Positions 8,902 to 18,220 of a DNA stretch of 64,000 bases are shown one piece after another. Source of the stretch: CAYNFR01 sp964396595 (GTDB lineage Bacteria; Bacteroidota; Bacteroidia; Chitinophagales; Saprospiraceae); assembly GCA_964396595.1 (NCBI GenBank), contig CAYNFR010000014.1:15560-79559 (forward strand), given 5' to 3'. The notes beneath the pieces were generated by a model. The model searched no databases. It was not told the origin of the DNA and was given only the letters and a program-made list of their open reading frames with translations. Made by a program: the position numbers and the translations under genes. How positions within the stretch are numbered: the stretch's first letter is position 1; every line of letters begins with the position of its first letter.

Positions 8902-9765
8902 TTAGCTTGTAAACAATGATTTATAATGTATGATTCTATCTACTAATTCTTCTTGAGATGGCATTCTGTTAACCCCAAATCCCTGCACCACAAAAGATGC
9001 TGCACAATGCGCATAGATACTGGATTCTTCGATATTCTTGGTACGATGATAAGCAATCAGATAAGCGCTTGTAAAAACATCCCCGGCTCCCGTGGCATCT
9101 GTTTCTTCAATAGGATATGATGGCCACCAATATTGATTTGTACCTTCGTAGACAGTAGCACCCTTATCACTATTTGTGACAACGACATGTTTACAGTTTT
9201 CTCTGATTTTATCTAACATCTCAACCCGGCCCGCAATATCTTCAGTACCCAATACTATAATATCAACTTTTTTTAAAAGCGTCCAGTCCATCTCACGAAA
9301 GATGATTTTACCATCCACTTCCCAGTTTCTGAGCATTCCCTGAATCGTAGCACCGATGAGACTGCTTCTATAATTTGTGAAAAGGGACGGCGATAGTTCA
9401 TTGGAGATACTGCAGAGGTGGATTATCGGGACATCTAGATATCTACTCGGAATATCTGCGTAAGATAGATCATTGGCTTTAGCCAGAATATATTGAATTC
9501 TGGTGCCGGCATCGTATATGTTTTGAAAAATGGTAGTTTCAGCGGCAGGTATATTGATAAATGGAATAGACCTTTTGTCAAATTCACATTGATAAAGAAA
9601 ATCCGCTCCGACGCTCGTTACAATTGCCGGATTCACACCTAAGCCCTGAGCGAATAGCGCAGAATAAGAAGCCGAACCGCCTAGAATATAACCCTGAGGG
9701 GTAAAGTCATGACAACAATGACCAATGCACAAGTAATCAATCGTTTTATCAAGTTTCTCTAGCAT
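8902..9765 (-). CDS. PfkB-family kinase (carbohydrate or inositol type)
   Basis: This 287-aa cytoplasmic ribokinase-fold enzyme has an N-terminal GG (29-30) in GYILGGSASYSA and the C-terminal signature DATGAGDVFTSAYL (223-236), with catalytic base Asp229. Such enzymes phosphorylate sugars, nucleosides or inositol with ATP. The start IGHCCHDF and the ETTIFQNIYD segment resemble, from memory, plant myo-inositol 3-kinases more than ribokinase or fructokinase, but that is only an impression. The gene is first in a same-strand run of kinase, threonine-synthase-like enzyme (10 bp gap) and symporter. TATCTTTA at 9786-9793 on the minus strand, one mismatch from TAnnTTTG, is a possible promoter box. 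Confidence 0.85.
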   Translation of the reverse strand: MLEKLDKTIDYLCIGHCCHDFTPQGYILGGSASYSALFAQGLGVNPAIVTSVGADFLYQCEFDKRSIPFINIPAAETTIFQNIYDAGTRIQYILAKANDLSYADIPSRYLDVPIIHLCSISNELSPSLFTNYRSSLIGATIQGMLRNWEVDGKIIFREMDWTLLKKVDIIVLGTEDIAGRVEMLDKIRENCKHVVVTNSDKGATVYEGTNQYWWPSYPIEETDATGAGDVFTSAYLIAYHRTKNIEESSIYAHCAASFVVQGFGVNRMPSQEELVDRIIHYKSLFTS

Positions 9766-9840
9766 TACGATACCTATGTTATAAGGGCTAAAGATACAGT
9801 AGGCTGATCAATCGGAATCGATGGGCTAAATACAAATAAA

Positions 9841-11055
9841 TTATTTAGCTGAAGAGCATCCAATGGTATAGAATGTCATCTCTGCGCCGACCATTACAGC
9901 GGAACCTTCATAGATATTTAATTCTCCATTCGCACTTAATATCAGAGATGGCAGCGTAATGTCGGTCATAAGATTAATCACTTGTCCAGCTAGAAATACG
10001 GAAGGATATTGATCAATTGAATGTATATCTAGTTGATGCGGACATTCTTCATCAAGGTCGCAAATGCCGTTCTGATTGATATCTAAGAGCTTGCCTACAC
10101 AATTACATACGGCGTCAAGTGCATCATCTATGGTACATTCATTTCCATCATCACATGGTGACCCCAAAACACATGCCCCACTTGATCCCGACCCTGAAAT
10201 ACAACTTGATTGCGCAATAAAACTACGAATTCTCTCTGCTGGCTCTGGCCCGAGGCCATGATTAAAATTAATTCCATGAATGGTCAAGTTACAATAGCTC
10301 ATGATAGTACCGCCATCTGACGGGGCGGCTCCAGGATTGCAACCACCCTCTGTACCGAAGCAATTATCCAATGCTTGATCATTATTAAGCCCCCAAACAC
10401 ATGCGTGTGTATGGCGTGAGCCGAGTATATGTCCCAGCTCGTGTGCCAGTAGGTAGGTGTTCCATGAATAGCTTGGGAATGAAGCATTTGATTTCGCTAA
10501 TCCGGTTAATACACCCAGCGGGCCTGAGCCCAACACCGGATCAATTTCTTGACATAAACTACTTATATTGGCCTTGCCACCTCCAAGAATTTTCGTACTC
10601 AAAAGCAGAATTACATCGCTCATTTTTTTGTTTTGAACCTCCGCCGCTAATAGAAATATCGACTGGCGAAGACTGTTATTAGTATAAAAAACATCTTCAC
10701 TGTCATGAATATTCAAGGCATCAAGACGCAGACGGATGCCGTGGATTAGATAAACTGCGGCACTAGCCGCAATGATTTCTTCTGCCCAATTAGTCAAGTC
10801 TTGGTGATTACTGTCAAAATCAAGAAAGGTGAAATAGTCGATTTCCAATTGAATACCTACTTCGAGTGTGTCTGGAGAGTTTTGCCATTTTAATCGCTTA
10901 TGATAATGATTAAATGTGTTTTCTGCGTGCTCGTCAGTATGACAGAAGAATGTTCTTTGCGCTATTGCTAAGTTGTGAGAGTCTTGACTGTGCAACGGGA
11001 TTAGTAATGCTTGTAAAAAGAATAGTATAAGCATCAATTTTCTGCCCATCAACAT
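9841..11055 (-). CDS. Secreted reprolysin-like (metzincin) metallopeptidase
   Basis: This is a 404-aa exported zinc protease. A signal peptide covers about residues 1-23 (hydrophobic core LMLILFFLQALLIPL, then HSQ). The metzincin site HELGHILGSRHTH has zinc ligands His205, His209 and His215 and catalytic Glu206, and the Met-turn is TIMSYC (Met252). This fits the M12B/reprolysin-like group common in Bacteroidota. After the catalytic domain come a Cys-rich segment, CDDGNECTIDDALDAVCNC (301-319), and a C-terminal beta-rich region (about 365-404) like the 3-coathanger stack domain of Bacteroidota surface proteins. No T9SS type A tail is evident. A TATATTTG promoter box lies 20 bp upstream of the start. 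Confidence 0.88.
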   Translation of the reverse strand: MLMGRKLMLILFFLQALLIPLHSQDSHNLAIAQRTFFCHTDEHAENTFNHYHKRLKWQNSPDTLEVGIQLEIDYFTFLDFDSNHQDLTNWAEEIIAASAAVYLIHGIRLRLDALNIHDSEDVFYTNNSLRQSIFLLAAEVQNKKMSDVILLLSTKILGGGKANISSLCQEIDPVLGSGPLGVLTGLAKSNASFPSYSWNTYLLAHELGHILGSRHTHACVWGLNNDQALDNCFGTEGGCNPGAAPSDGGTIMSYCNLTIHGINFNHGLGPEPAERIRSFIAQSSCISGSGSSGACVLGSPCDDGNECTIDDALDAVCNCVGKLLDINQNGICDLDEECPHQLDIHSIDQYPSVFLAGQVINLMTDITLPSLILSANGELNIYEGSAVMVGAEMTFYTIGCSSAK

Positions 11056-11075
11056 CTGCGAAATATGTGATCATA

Positions 11076-11083
11076 CAAATATA
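11076..11083 (-). promoter_or_regulatory. Bacteroidota-type promoter box (TATATTTG) for the metalloprotease gene
   Basis: Read on the minus strand, bases 11083-11076 are TATATTTG, a perfect match to the Bacteroidota -7 consensus TAnnTTTG, ending 20 nt before the ATG at 11055. No clear TTG -33 element lies at the usual distance. Confidence 0.5.
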
Positions 11084-11460
11084 TAAAAATTAAATATATA
11101 ATCTATTCATTAAAGCTAGTTTACATGTTAAGGTTTTCGAGATGTTAAATACCTGATAGCAATAGAAGCCTCTCAATGCTTAAAATGGAACAATTGGGCC
11201 ATCTTCTATCATGTCTGGGAATAAGCACTTTTTTATAGGCGAGAACGCTTATTGACAGATCTCTCCTCGTGATGTCTTGCATGTCATACAAATATTAGAT
11301 TGGCGATAGAACAACCGCAGAATTATGCGAGAACGGTATTTTTTGAATGAAGTTGACAAGAGATGTGTTGTAGAACAAGGCCAATGTTCTAGGTTTATGA
11401 TGCCGTTGATACAGCATAACGGTATTGAAAAGATTTAAGCTTAGCATAAGTGCGAAATAA
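11084..11460. other. Intergenic stretch with no recognised gene
   Basis: I looked on both strands between the metalloprotease promoter and the terminator of the next gene. I see no RNA gene or convincing small ORF. The only structure is a weak repeat, CCGTT(N10)AACGG, near 11403-11422. Confidence 0.4.
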
Positions 11461-11494
11461 AAATGCCCACAGCTTAATGGTATGTGGGCATTTT
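11461..11494 (-). terminator. Intrinsic terminator after the T9SS cargo gene
   Basis: An 11-bp perfect stem, AAATGCCCACA (11461-11471) with TGTGGGCATTT (11483-11493), has an 11-nt loop. Read on the minus strand it is followed by TTTTTATTT, so it terminates the gene ending at 11520. Confidence 0.85.
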
Positions 11495-11519
11495 GGAACG
11501 CTTAACCGAGGTGTCTCGC

Positions 11520-13916
11520 TTATTGCTTTATGATCTTTTGTACTAGGGAGCTTGTTTCTAGGTTTACTTTTAGTAAATACACCCCGTTCATTATTCTGTC
11601 TGTATTTTCTATAGAAAATCGGTTATAGTTTTCATTTAACTGTATGACACCTCTCTGAACTGTTCTGCCTGACATATCGAGGATTTCATAAGATCCTTGT
11701 TGGCTTTTGGCACACCATAGTTCGATATTAATGCGGTCATTAAAAGGATTTGGGCTTGCAATAAGACTTCCTTCAAGTATTGTTTTTTGCTCTGAGAAAT
11801 GAATATTGACAAGCTTAGGCTCATTTTCTTCTCCGTTTACAACTCCTTGAATGACGGATAGGTCAATAGATTTGTGGCTTGTAATTTCTATTACCCCGTT
11901 TTCTGCCTCAGGTATCAATAATTCAACTGTTCTCTTTATCGACGAATAGAACCATTCTTGGGATACTCCATTGATCTTGATATCATCAATGTGATGTGGT
12001 GATGATACCGGTAATGACAAGCCATAAACGCCTACACCTCGAGGTACTTCGAGTCTGTAGGAGATCAAGGCATTATCTTGATTTGATGTGAAGGATGATT
12101 TTATGACACTTCTAGCTGTAGAAACCGGCTCTTGCGTCCATGAATAATCTATATCACCTGTTTTGAGGGCTATAATGTTATACCGATGTTTGAAATGTCT
12201 CACTGATATCGGTGTGAGCATCTGAGCAGCAGAGGTGAATCCGGCTCTAAATCGCGTCTCGTCTGCAAATTTAAATGGTCGGAAATTTACTTCGCGTCCT
12301 TTGAAATCATATAACATAGTGACAAGATCAAAGTAATCTTGAATATCTATTTTTCCATCTTCATTTACATCTGCTGCGGCATATTCTAGGACATTCTTTA
12401 ATTTTTCTACGCCATGGATATGTCTAAGTAGTTTAATAAGGTCTTTTTCATCAATACCATTTGCTTTAGTGTCCGGAATATTGAGATCGATCACGGCATT
12501 GCTGACATGACGAGGTACGCCGGCGATATTAAACAATCCTCGATTATTGCTTTCAGAAGCACCGATGACCTGATTGTTCTGAACGACTGAGACTGTGGCA
12601 TTGCTGATAGTTCTTCCGAATCTATCCGTAACGGCACCGCCCACAGTAAACCCACCATTGTTACATCCGAAGTTGTCGGACACAAAGAATTGTACATAAC
12701 AGGTCGTCTGATTACCGAACTTATCCCATGCATACAAGGTCATACCTTGAATTCCAAGACCTGTTTCGCAATTAAAGTGTTTACCTGTCTCCACCTTATC
12801 CGGAGCGAACGATACGGTGATATCTCCTTTTAGACAAGGACCGTCGATTTTTCGTACGAAATCGCTTGCCCAAATAGTTACACCGTGCGGATCACTCATA
12901 GAAGAAGATATGTTTTGAATACAAGTCAATTGTGGAGGTGTCTTATCCCTGATCTTGAGTTTTTGCCGGCAATGAGATTTATTTTTACATCCATCTGTTA
13001 TAGTCCAATGAATTTCATAATCCCCAGTCTGAAGTACAGGTGTCTCGAAATGGAATTCGACAGAATTGGGTGTGTAGAACCACTTTTTCTGTTTTAAATT
13101 ATTCCATTGATCAAATATTTCAGCAGTAATCTCGACTTTCTCTCCAGGGCAAAGACCAGTATCTTCAGCTGTATTCTTAATAATTACCTTGCCTTCGCAT
13201 TTGCCTGTCAGATCGATTTCCAAATCCGCACAAGACCAAAGCTTTGGCGGGTCGTGTTCTTGCACCTTAAGAACTTGCGTGAAGGTGTAATATCCATCTT
13301 CTCTATATCCATATGGGCCGCTGTCAAATGAAAAGTAAGCGGTATGACCGGGAATATCTTTAACAAGGACATATTTGTCATTGGTATTGTGTGCTCCTGT
13401 ATTCGGTTTGTACTTGCACCAGTCAATGATCACCCAGTGACGCAAAGTCTTAGAGCAACCGGGACCATCTACAAACACCACCTGATCTGTAAAAGTAGAA
13501 GCTATAAGACTACAGTTACTATGCTCCCAGTGAGGCTTGGTCTTAGATTCTTCAATACATTCGAATACTGCCTCCATTGGAATTCCTTCTTTTAGAAAAT
13601 GAGGATCAGGGCATTCAGGGCTTTTTCTAAAGGCTAGAAGGGAAGATCTCTGCTTTTGGCTTTTATGATCTTTGTACAATACTTCGAGCTTGAAGTTTCC
13701 GCCATCAATAAAATCCTTATAAATCTCCCCCGTGTGGTGTAGTGGCCATTTTATGCTTAAGGGATTAAATCGACCTTTCTTATTATACCATTCCCACTCC
13801 GTACAATAGAGACTTGTACACTCTTTATCATCGTACGAGGCTGATAATGCAGTGGTTACAGATAAGAAATAAAAAACACATAAAATCTTACAAGCTAGGG
13901 TAAACCTTAGATTCAT
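11520..13916 (-). CDS. Large secreted protein with carboxypeptidase-regulatory-like, dockerin-like and T9SS type A sorting domains
   Basis: This 798-residue exported protein is of unknown role. A signal peptide spans about 1-25 (LACKILCVFYFLSVTTALSA). The first 430 residues are Cys-rich and beta-like, with phrases such as IRDKTPPQLTC that recall HYR/Ig-like modules. Next comes a carboxypeptidase-regulatory-like unit (GGAVTDRFGRTISNATVSV). A dockerin/EF-hand-like stretch, AAADVNEDGKIDIQDYFDL, follows. The last 80 residues form a T9SS type A domain (SPNPFNDRINIEL, YEILDMSGRTV, NGVYLLKV), which marks it for outer-membrane export and surface anchoring. No catalytic motif is recognised. It is divergent from a sensor kinase and has its own terminator. 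Confidence 0.85.
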   Translation of the reverse strand: MNLRFTLACKILCVFYFLSVTTALSASYDDKECTSLYCTEWEWYNKKGRFNPLSIKWPLHHTGEIYKDFIDGGNFKLEVLYKDHKSQKQRSSLLAFRKSPECPDPHFLKEGIPMEAVFECIEESKTKPHWEHSNCSLIASTFTDQVVFVDGPGCSKTLRHWVIIDWCKYKPNTGAHNTNDKYVLVKDIPGHTAYFSFDSGPYGYREDGYYTFTQVLKVQEHDPPKLWSCADLEIDLTGKCEGKVIIKNTAEDTGLCPGEKVEITAEIFDQWNNLKQKKWFYTPNSVEFHFETPVLQTGDYEIHWTITDGCKNKSHCRQKLKIRDKTPPQLTCIQNISSSMSDPHGVTIWASDFVRKIDGPCLKGDITVSFAPDKVETGKHFNCETGLGIQGMTLYAWDKFGNQTTCYVQFFVSDNFGCNNGGFTVGGAVTDRFGRTISNATVSVVQNNQVIGASESNNRGLFNIAGVPRHVSNAVIDLNIPDTKANGIDEKDLIKLLRHIHGVEKLKNVLEYAAADVNEDGKIDIQDYFDLVTMLYDFKGREVNFRPFKFADETRFRAGFTSAAQMLTPISVRHFKHRYNIIALKTGDIDYSWTQEPVSTARSVIKSSFTSNQDNALISYRLEVPRGVGVYGLSLPVSSPHHIDDIKINGVSQEWFYSSIKRTVELLIPEAENGVIEITSHKSIDLSVIQGVVNGEENEPKLVNIHFSEQKTILEGSLIASPNPFNDRINIELWCAKSQQGSYEILDMSGRTVQRGVIQLNENYNRFSIENTDRIMNGVYLLKVNLETSSLVQKIIKQ

Positions 13917-14190
13917 AACTACTTGATTTTCAGTTCGGCATGAAGGTACAACAAGGTGTTTTAATCAAGGTATATTGGGATAGATTTTCTTGATAAAGTC
14001 TCGCATTTTACATATTTTAGGGTATATTGAAGGGTAGAGTCTTCAGGTCGATTCTGACTGAAAATTTGCGAAAAGAGATAATGAATTTTGTGCTTAATGT
14101 TTAGCTTCGTTGATCGAAGAGTTATTAAAAGATGCAAGTGATGGATATTCACATGGGTGAGGGTTGATCATCAGTTGAGCTAAAGTTCTT

Positions 14191-16968
14191 ATGCTTAGAT
14201 TAGTTATTTTGGTTGTTTGGGTTTTTTGTCCTTTGTTGGTATTTGCGCAGCAAATGGTTGATGAAGGTATAGAATTAACTGTCGAGCGAACACGCATCAA
14301 GGCTCCTCGACCCAGTCTCAACTACCAATATTATCTTGACAAAGCCCCTTTCAATGCACTTGATGAGGTTCAAAAATCTATCGATTCCTTGAATTGGCTT
14401 GATTGTGACAGTGAGTGCCCTAATGTCAAGATTAATGAACGGCTATGGGTAAAGATTACTTTGGAAATGGGTAAAAATTCAGAAATGGCATTTTCAGGGT
14501 ATTTATACTTCGGAAGACATGACAGAGTTTTTATCCACGAGATATATGATGGTCAGCTAGAAGAACCTATTAAAATGGGTGGTCTTTATAAAACTCGCGC
14601 CAAGGGTATTTCCCCCTCCTCGTACTACTATCCTTATTCCATTGACCCCGGGGAGACAAGAGTGCTATTAGTTCAACTTTCATCTGCATTACACAATGTG
14701 GATAATGACCCTATAGAACCCACTATCCTGCGCCATGAAGAGTTTGATACACATAGACTCATCACAAGTACTCATTGGGCGAAGCCCTACATCACTTTAG
14801 GCATTTTATCTATTATTGCCTTTAGTGCTTTACTGTTTTTATTACTGTACTTCATATTTAAGCAACTTAATCTGCTTGCCTTTTTCTTCCTCAATACTGC
14901 CATTGTCCTACATAATATAAGACTACTGGAATATTACCTGGATAAGGCCATCATTTGGGGACATATGAATGAACTCACCCAAAGGATAGAGTTGCCACTG
15001 AGATTAATGATAGCGCTCGGATTTTATCTATTCACAGTGACATATTTTGATTTTGGTAAGTATCGAAAGACTATTTATTCTGTCATTGCTTTTAGCTTAT
15101 TGCTAGGTTTTATAAATGCTTTTTTACATTTCATTAGTATTGGCAACAGCCTACATTTTGATTTGCTGCATTATATATTTTATTATCTGGATTTTACTGC
15201 TGTTTTATTCTCGGGTGTTTTGGTGTTTTCCATTTTATGGCGATTAAAAAGGCCTTACTCGCGAATCTTCATAGGTGGGGCTGTAGGGTTCTTATCCTTG
15301 AGTTATGTCGGAATGTTTTTGACATCTCAATATGTGACGCTTTATCAGTCTTTTTTTTCAGGAGACTTAATAGTATTATCAGCGGTATTTGTCTTTTTAG
15401 CTCTGATGACTTATATGGTTTATAAACGATTATATGATCATAGTATGGCACTTGTTGTTAAAGCACTAAAAGTGGAGAATCTTGAAGAGATTCAAAGGGT
15501 CAAATCTCAATTTTTTGCCAATGTAACGCATGACTTACGCACACCGATCACAGTGCTACAGAGCTATTTGAGAAAATTGGATATGAGTAAGCAAGATCGA
15601 GATGTTGTCATTAGAAATGTAAACAAACTGAATTCGCTGGTAGATGAGATGCTTGATTTATCGAGTCTTCAAGCAGGAATGATTCCTATAGACTATTCCG
15701 ATTTTGATCTAGTTAAATTAGTTGATGGAATCGCCCTAGGACTTCGCCCTCTTGCTACCCAGAAGAATATTGAGCTGTTCGTATTTAGTCAGAACGAACA
15801 GATGTTTATTGAGAGTGATAAGTCCAAGATCGATCAAATGATTACAAACTTGGTCTCTAATGCTATCGAATATACACCGATCGGAGGCCGTATCATTGTC
15901 GTATTAAGTATAGAAAATGCATGGGTGAAGTTCGAAGTCAGAGATAACGGCATACCTATACCTGAGCAGTTTCATGAATCTATATTTGGTCGGTATGAGC
16001 GTGTGGACGAGCAATCACCGCGACATTCGGGCTTGGGCTTGTCTATAGTCAGGGAGCTCACTCAGCGATTGGATGGATTAGTGGAACTACGGACTAATTC
16101 AAAAGGTAACATCTTCAAAATTTCACTTCCTTATCGACAGGTGACTTCAGTGCATCATAGTATTACAGAAGTTCCTTCCACTTATCTGCCATCTGCTAGT
16201 GATATTAAAGAATTTCGAATATTGATAGTTGAAGACAATGTGGATCTTCTAAAGTATTATTCATCCATTCTCTCTTTATATTACGAGGTTTACACCGCAA
16301 CGGACGGGAAGAAAGGTATTGAATTAGCGCAGGAGCAGATTCCCGATATAGTTATTACAGATGTCATGATGCCAGAGATAGGCGGTTATGAATTGACAAA
16401 GCTTCTCAGAAAAAACAAGCATACAGCCCACATCCCGGTGATCATCATTACTGCCAAAAAGGAAGTAAGTGAGCGTATTGATTCATGGCAAGCAGGCGCA
16501 GATTTTTTCTTGTCCAAGCCGTTTGAAGATGAGGAATTGCTCAGTATGATCGATAATGCATTACGAAACCTTCAAAAAAGACAAAACATTATTCGTAATC
16601 AGATAGGTATGCCCCAAGGTAATGTCATGACCAATGATCCATTTATCGACGAACTCCATGACTTCATAGAAAATAATATAGATGTTTCTGAAATAGATAT
16701 GGATCAAATGGCCAAATCTGTCGGACTTAGTCGATCGCAAATGTATCGTAAGATAAAACAGCTCTCTGGTTTAAATCCTACAGAACTTATATTGCATGTA
16801 CGACTCGAAAGGGCATGGCATCTCTTAAAAGATGGGAATCATAGGGTAAGTGAAGTTGCTTACATGTGCGGATTTAAAGATCCTTCTTATTTCTCGCGAG
16901 TCTTCAAAAAAACGTATCAATATACACCCACCGAACACCTCGAAGGTGGGGTAAAAGAGCAGGGATAG
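14191..16968 (+). CDS. Hybrid two-component sensor kinase with 7TM sensor, receiver and AraC-type HTH
   Basis: This 925-aa one-protein signalling system resembles the HTCS regulators of Bacteroidota but has a 7TMR-DISM-type sensor. In order it has: a signal peptide (1-20); a periplasmic 7TMR-DISMED2-like domain (about 25-190); seven membrane helices (about 200-410); HisKA with NVTHDLRTP and phospho-acceptor His447; an HATPase domain with LVSNAIEYTP and HSGLGLSIVREL; a receiver domain with DVMMPEIGGYE (Asp724) and the KPF switch lysine; and a C-terminal AraC HTH (about 820-920, SVGLSRSQMYRKIKQLSG and CGFKDPSYFSRVFKK). It probably senses an envelope or external ligand and directly controls transcription. 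The adjacent divergent T9SS cargo gene is a plausible target. Confidence 0.92.
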   Translation: MLRLVILVVWVFCPLLVFAQQMVDEGIELTVERTRIKAPRPSLNYQYYLDKAPFNALDEVQKSIDSLNWLDCDSECPNVKINERLWVKITLEMGKNSEMAFSGYLYFGRHDRVFIHEIYDGQLEEPIKMGGLYKTRAKGISPSSYYYPYSIDPGETRVLLVQLSSALHNVDNDPIEPTILRHEEFDTHRLITSTHWAKPYITLGILSIIAFSALLFLLLYFIFKQLNLLAFFFLNTAIVLHNIRLLEYYLDKAIIWGHMNELTQRIELPLRLMIALGFYLFTVTYFDFGKYRKTIYSVIAFSLLLGFINAFLHFISIGNSLHFDLLHYIFYYLDFTAVLFSGVLVFSILWRLKRPYSRIFIGGAVGFLSLSYVGMFLTSQYVTLYQSFFSGDLIVLSAVFVFLALMTYMVYKRLYDHSMALVVKALKVENLEEIQRVKSQFFANVTHDLRTPITVLQSYLRKLDMSKQDRDVVIRNVNKLNSLVDEMLDLSSLQAGMIPIDYSDFDLVKLVDGIALGLRPLATQKNIELFVFSQNEQMFIESDKSKIDQMITNLVSNAIEYTPIGGRIIVVLSIENAWVKFEVRDNGIPIPEQFHESIFGRYERVDEQSPRHSGLGLSIVRELTQRLDGLVELRTNSKGNIFKISLPYRQVTSVHHSITEVPSTYLPSASDIKEFRILIVEDNVDLLKYYSSILSLYYEVYTATDGKKGIELAQEQIPDIVITDVMMPEIGGYELTKLLRKNKHTAHIPVIIITAKKEVSERIDSWQAGADFFLSKPFEDEELLSMIDNALRNLQKRQNIIRNQIGMPQGNVMTNDPFIDELHDFIENNIDVSEIDMDQMAKSVGLSRSQMYRKIKQLSGLNPTELILHVRLERAWHLLKDGNHRVSEVAYMCGFKDPSYFSRVFKKTYQYTPTEHLEGGVKEQG

Positions 16969-17001
16969 ATTGAACAAATTTATTGACAGTCCTCTCGAGA
17001 A

Positions 17002-18150
17002 TTACTTCAGCTTGAATACATTTTCTTGCGCAAAGGCCTGCGCAAAGGAAATAGTAGGAAGGGTCGAAAAGATCCTGACCTCCTCAAGCAGACTGGTTTT
17101 ATTGTCTAAAAACTTCAATACTTGGTCAACATGATTATGCTTAAACATAAGACTAAACACCTTGTCCAAGGGTTGTCTATTCTTGATCGCAACATTGAGC
17201 AGTGTCTTATCATAGTTGAGAAATCTGTCTTCTTTATTAAGCGGATTAAAATGGTTGGTTCTTATTTGACTAACTAGCGCTTCAGCTTCTTCTTGGATGC
17301 GGACGAATGCATAACCAGAGGAAGCTTTTACAGTCATGGCATTAGTCCCGATAGGGATTATATTCTTATGCCATTCGGCAAATTTTGCAGTAGTCATCGG
17401 AATTTTTCCATACTCAGATTCGACCACCTTATATTTATCAATTTCAAGTACTTCCGCTATGTAAGACGCCATAATTTGGTCATAAAATTCTTCACCAGGC
17501 AATGTTTTCCCAAAAACAGTAGCTTCAATGAAGGCTTGCTTCTCCGTGAAGGGTAAAACATAAACGAAGCGGGTTTCTCCTTCTTGAGGGATTCTGAAAT
17601 CCATAAGATAAGCTGTGTCGGCATCAAAGCGGTTTGTTTCCGTTTCTACAAGCCACCCTTTGAAATGCTGCCAGACGAATAGATCCGATTCTACGGGATA
17701 TTTCCGTACAATAGAGTCGAACACCCTTCCTGCTCTATATTTTTGCTCTGATGTGCTGACGCTGACCTGATCATCCTCTATTTGAACACTTGTTATCCTT
17801 TCGTACCGAATTTCGATGTGAGGACTTCGGTTGATTTTGTCTAATGTTAAGTTATAAAAATCTATTCCGCGGATAGTACAGTAGATATATTTCTCCATGC
17901 GTAGCTTGCTCTCGAAATGTCTACTGCCAAAGAATATTGACTCCCAGCGTTTGTGATGAATAGCGGGGAAATAAAGTTTGGATTTTAATTGCCAAGAGCT
18001 CCAGGTTCTATCATTGAGCACCTTTGGGGAGCTTTCTAATATCAGAATCCGTAAGTGTCTAAAGGAAGGGTCGCACAATCTATATGCTAGACTTAATCCG
18101 GCGCATCCGGCTCCGCATATGATATAATCATAAATATTTTCCTCCCCCAT
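17002..18150 (-). CDS. crtY: Lycopene cyclase CrtY-type
   Basis: This is an FAD/NAD(P)-dependent enzyme that closes the beta-ionone rings of lycopene to make beta-carotene. At 382 aa it has normal CrtY length. The dinucleotide-binding start YDYIICGAGCAGLSLAYRL (about 7-25) is followed by the family's NDRTWSSW and, near residue 275, the conserved KASSGYAFVRIQ. No other crt gene is adjacent, so the rest of the carotenoid pathway must be encoded elsewhere; the polyprenyl synthetase gene 6.6 kb away may supply its precursor. The gene converges on the hybrid kinase gene (33 bp) and is divergent from folC (70 bp). Confidence 0.9.
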   Translation of the reverse strand: MGEENIYDYIICGAGCAGLSLAYRLCDPSFRHLRILILESSPKVLNDRTWSSWQLKSKLYFPAIHHKRWESIFFGSRHFESKLRMEKYIYCTIRGIDFYNLTLDKINRSPHIEIRYERITSVQIEDDQVSVSTSEQKYRAGRVFDSIVRKYPVESDLFVWQHFKGWLVETETNRFDADTAYLMDFRIPQEGETRFVYVLPFTEKQAFIEATVFGKTLPGEEFYDQIMASYIAEVLEIDKYKVVESEYGKIPMTTAKFAEWHKNIIPIGTNAMTVKASSGYAFVRIQEEAEALVSQIRTNHFNPLNKEDRFLNYDKTLLNVAIKNRQPLDKVFSLMFKHNHVDQVLKFLDNKTSLLEEVRIFSTLPTISFAQAFAQENVFKLK

Positions 18151-18220
18151 ACTGCCCTTATCTTTTTTTGCTCAAAGTAAGCTAATATTTGATCTTCGCA
18201 GGATCATTCGGCAATTACAT

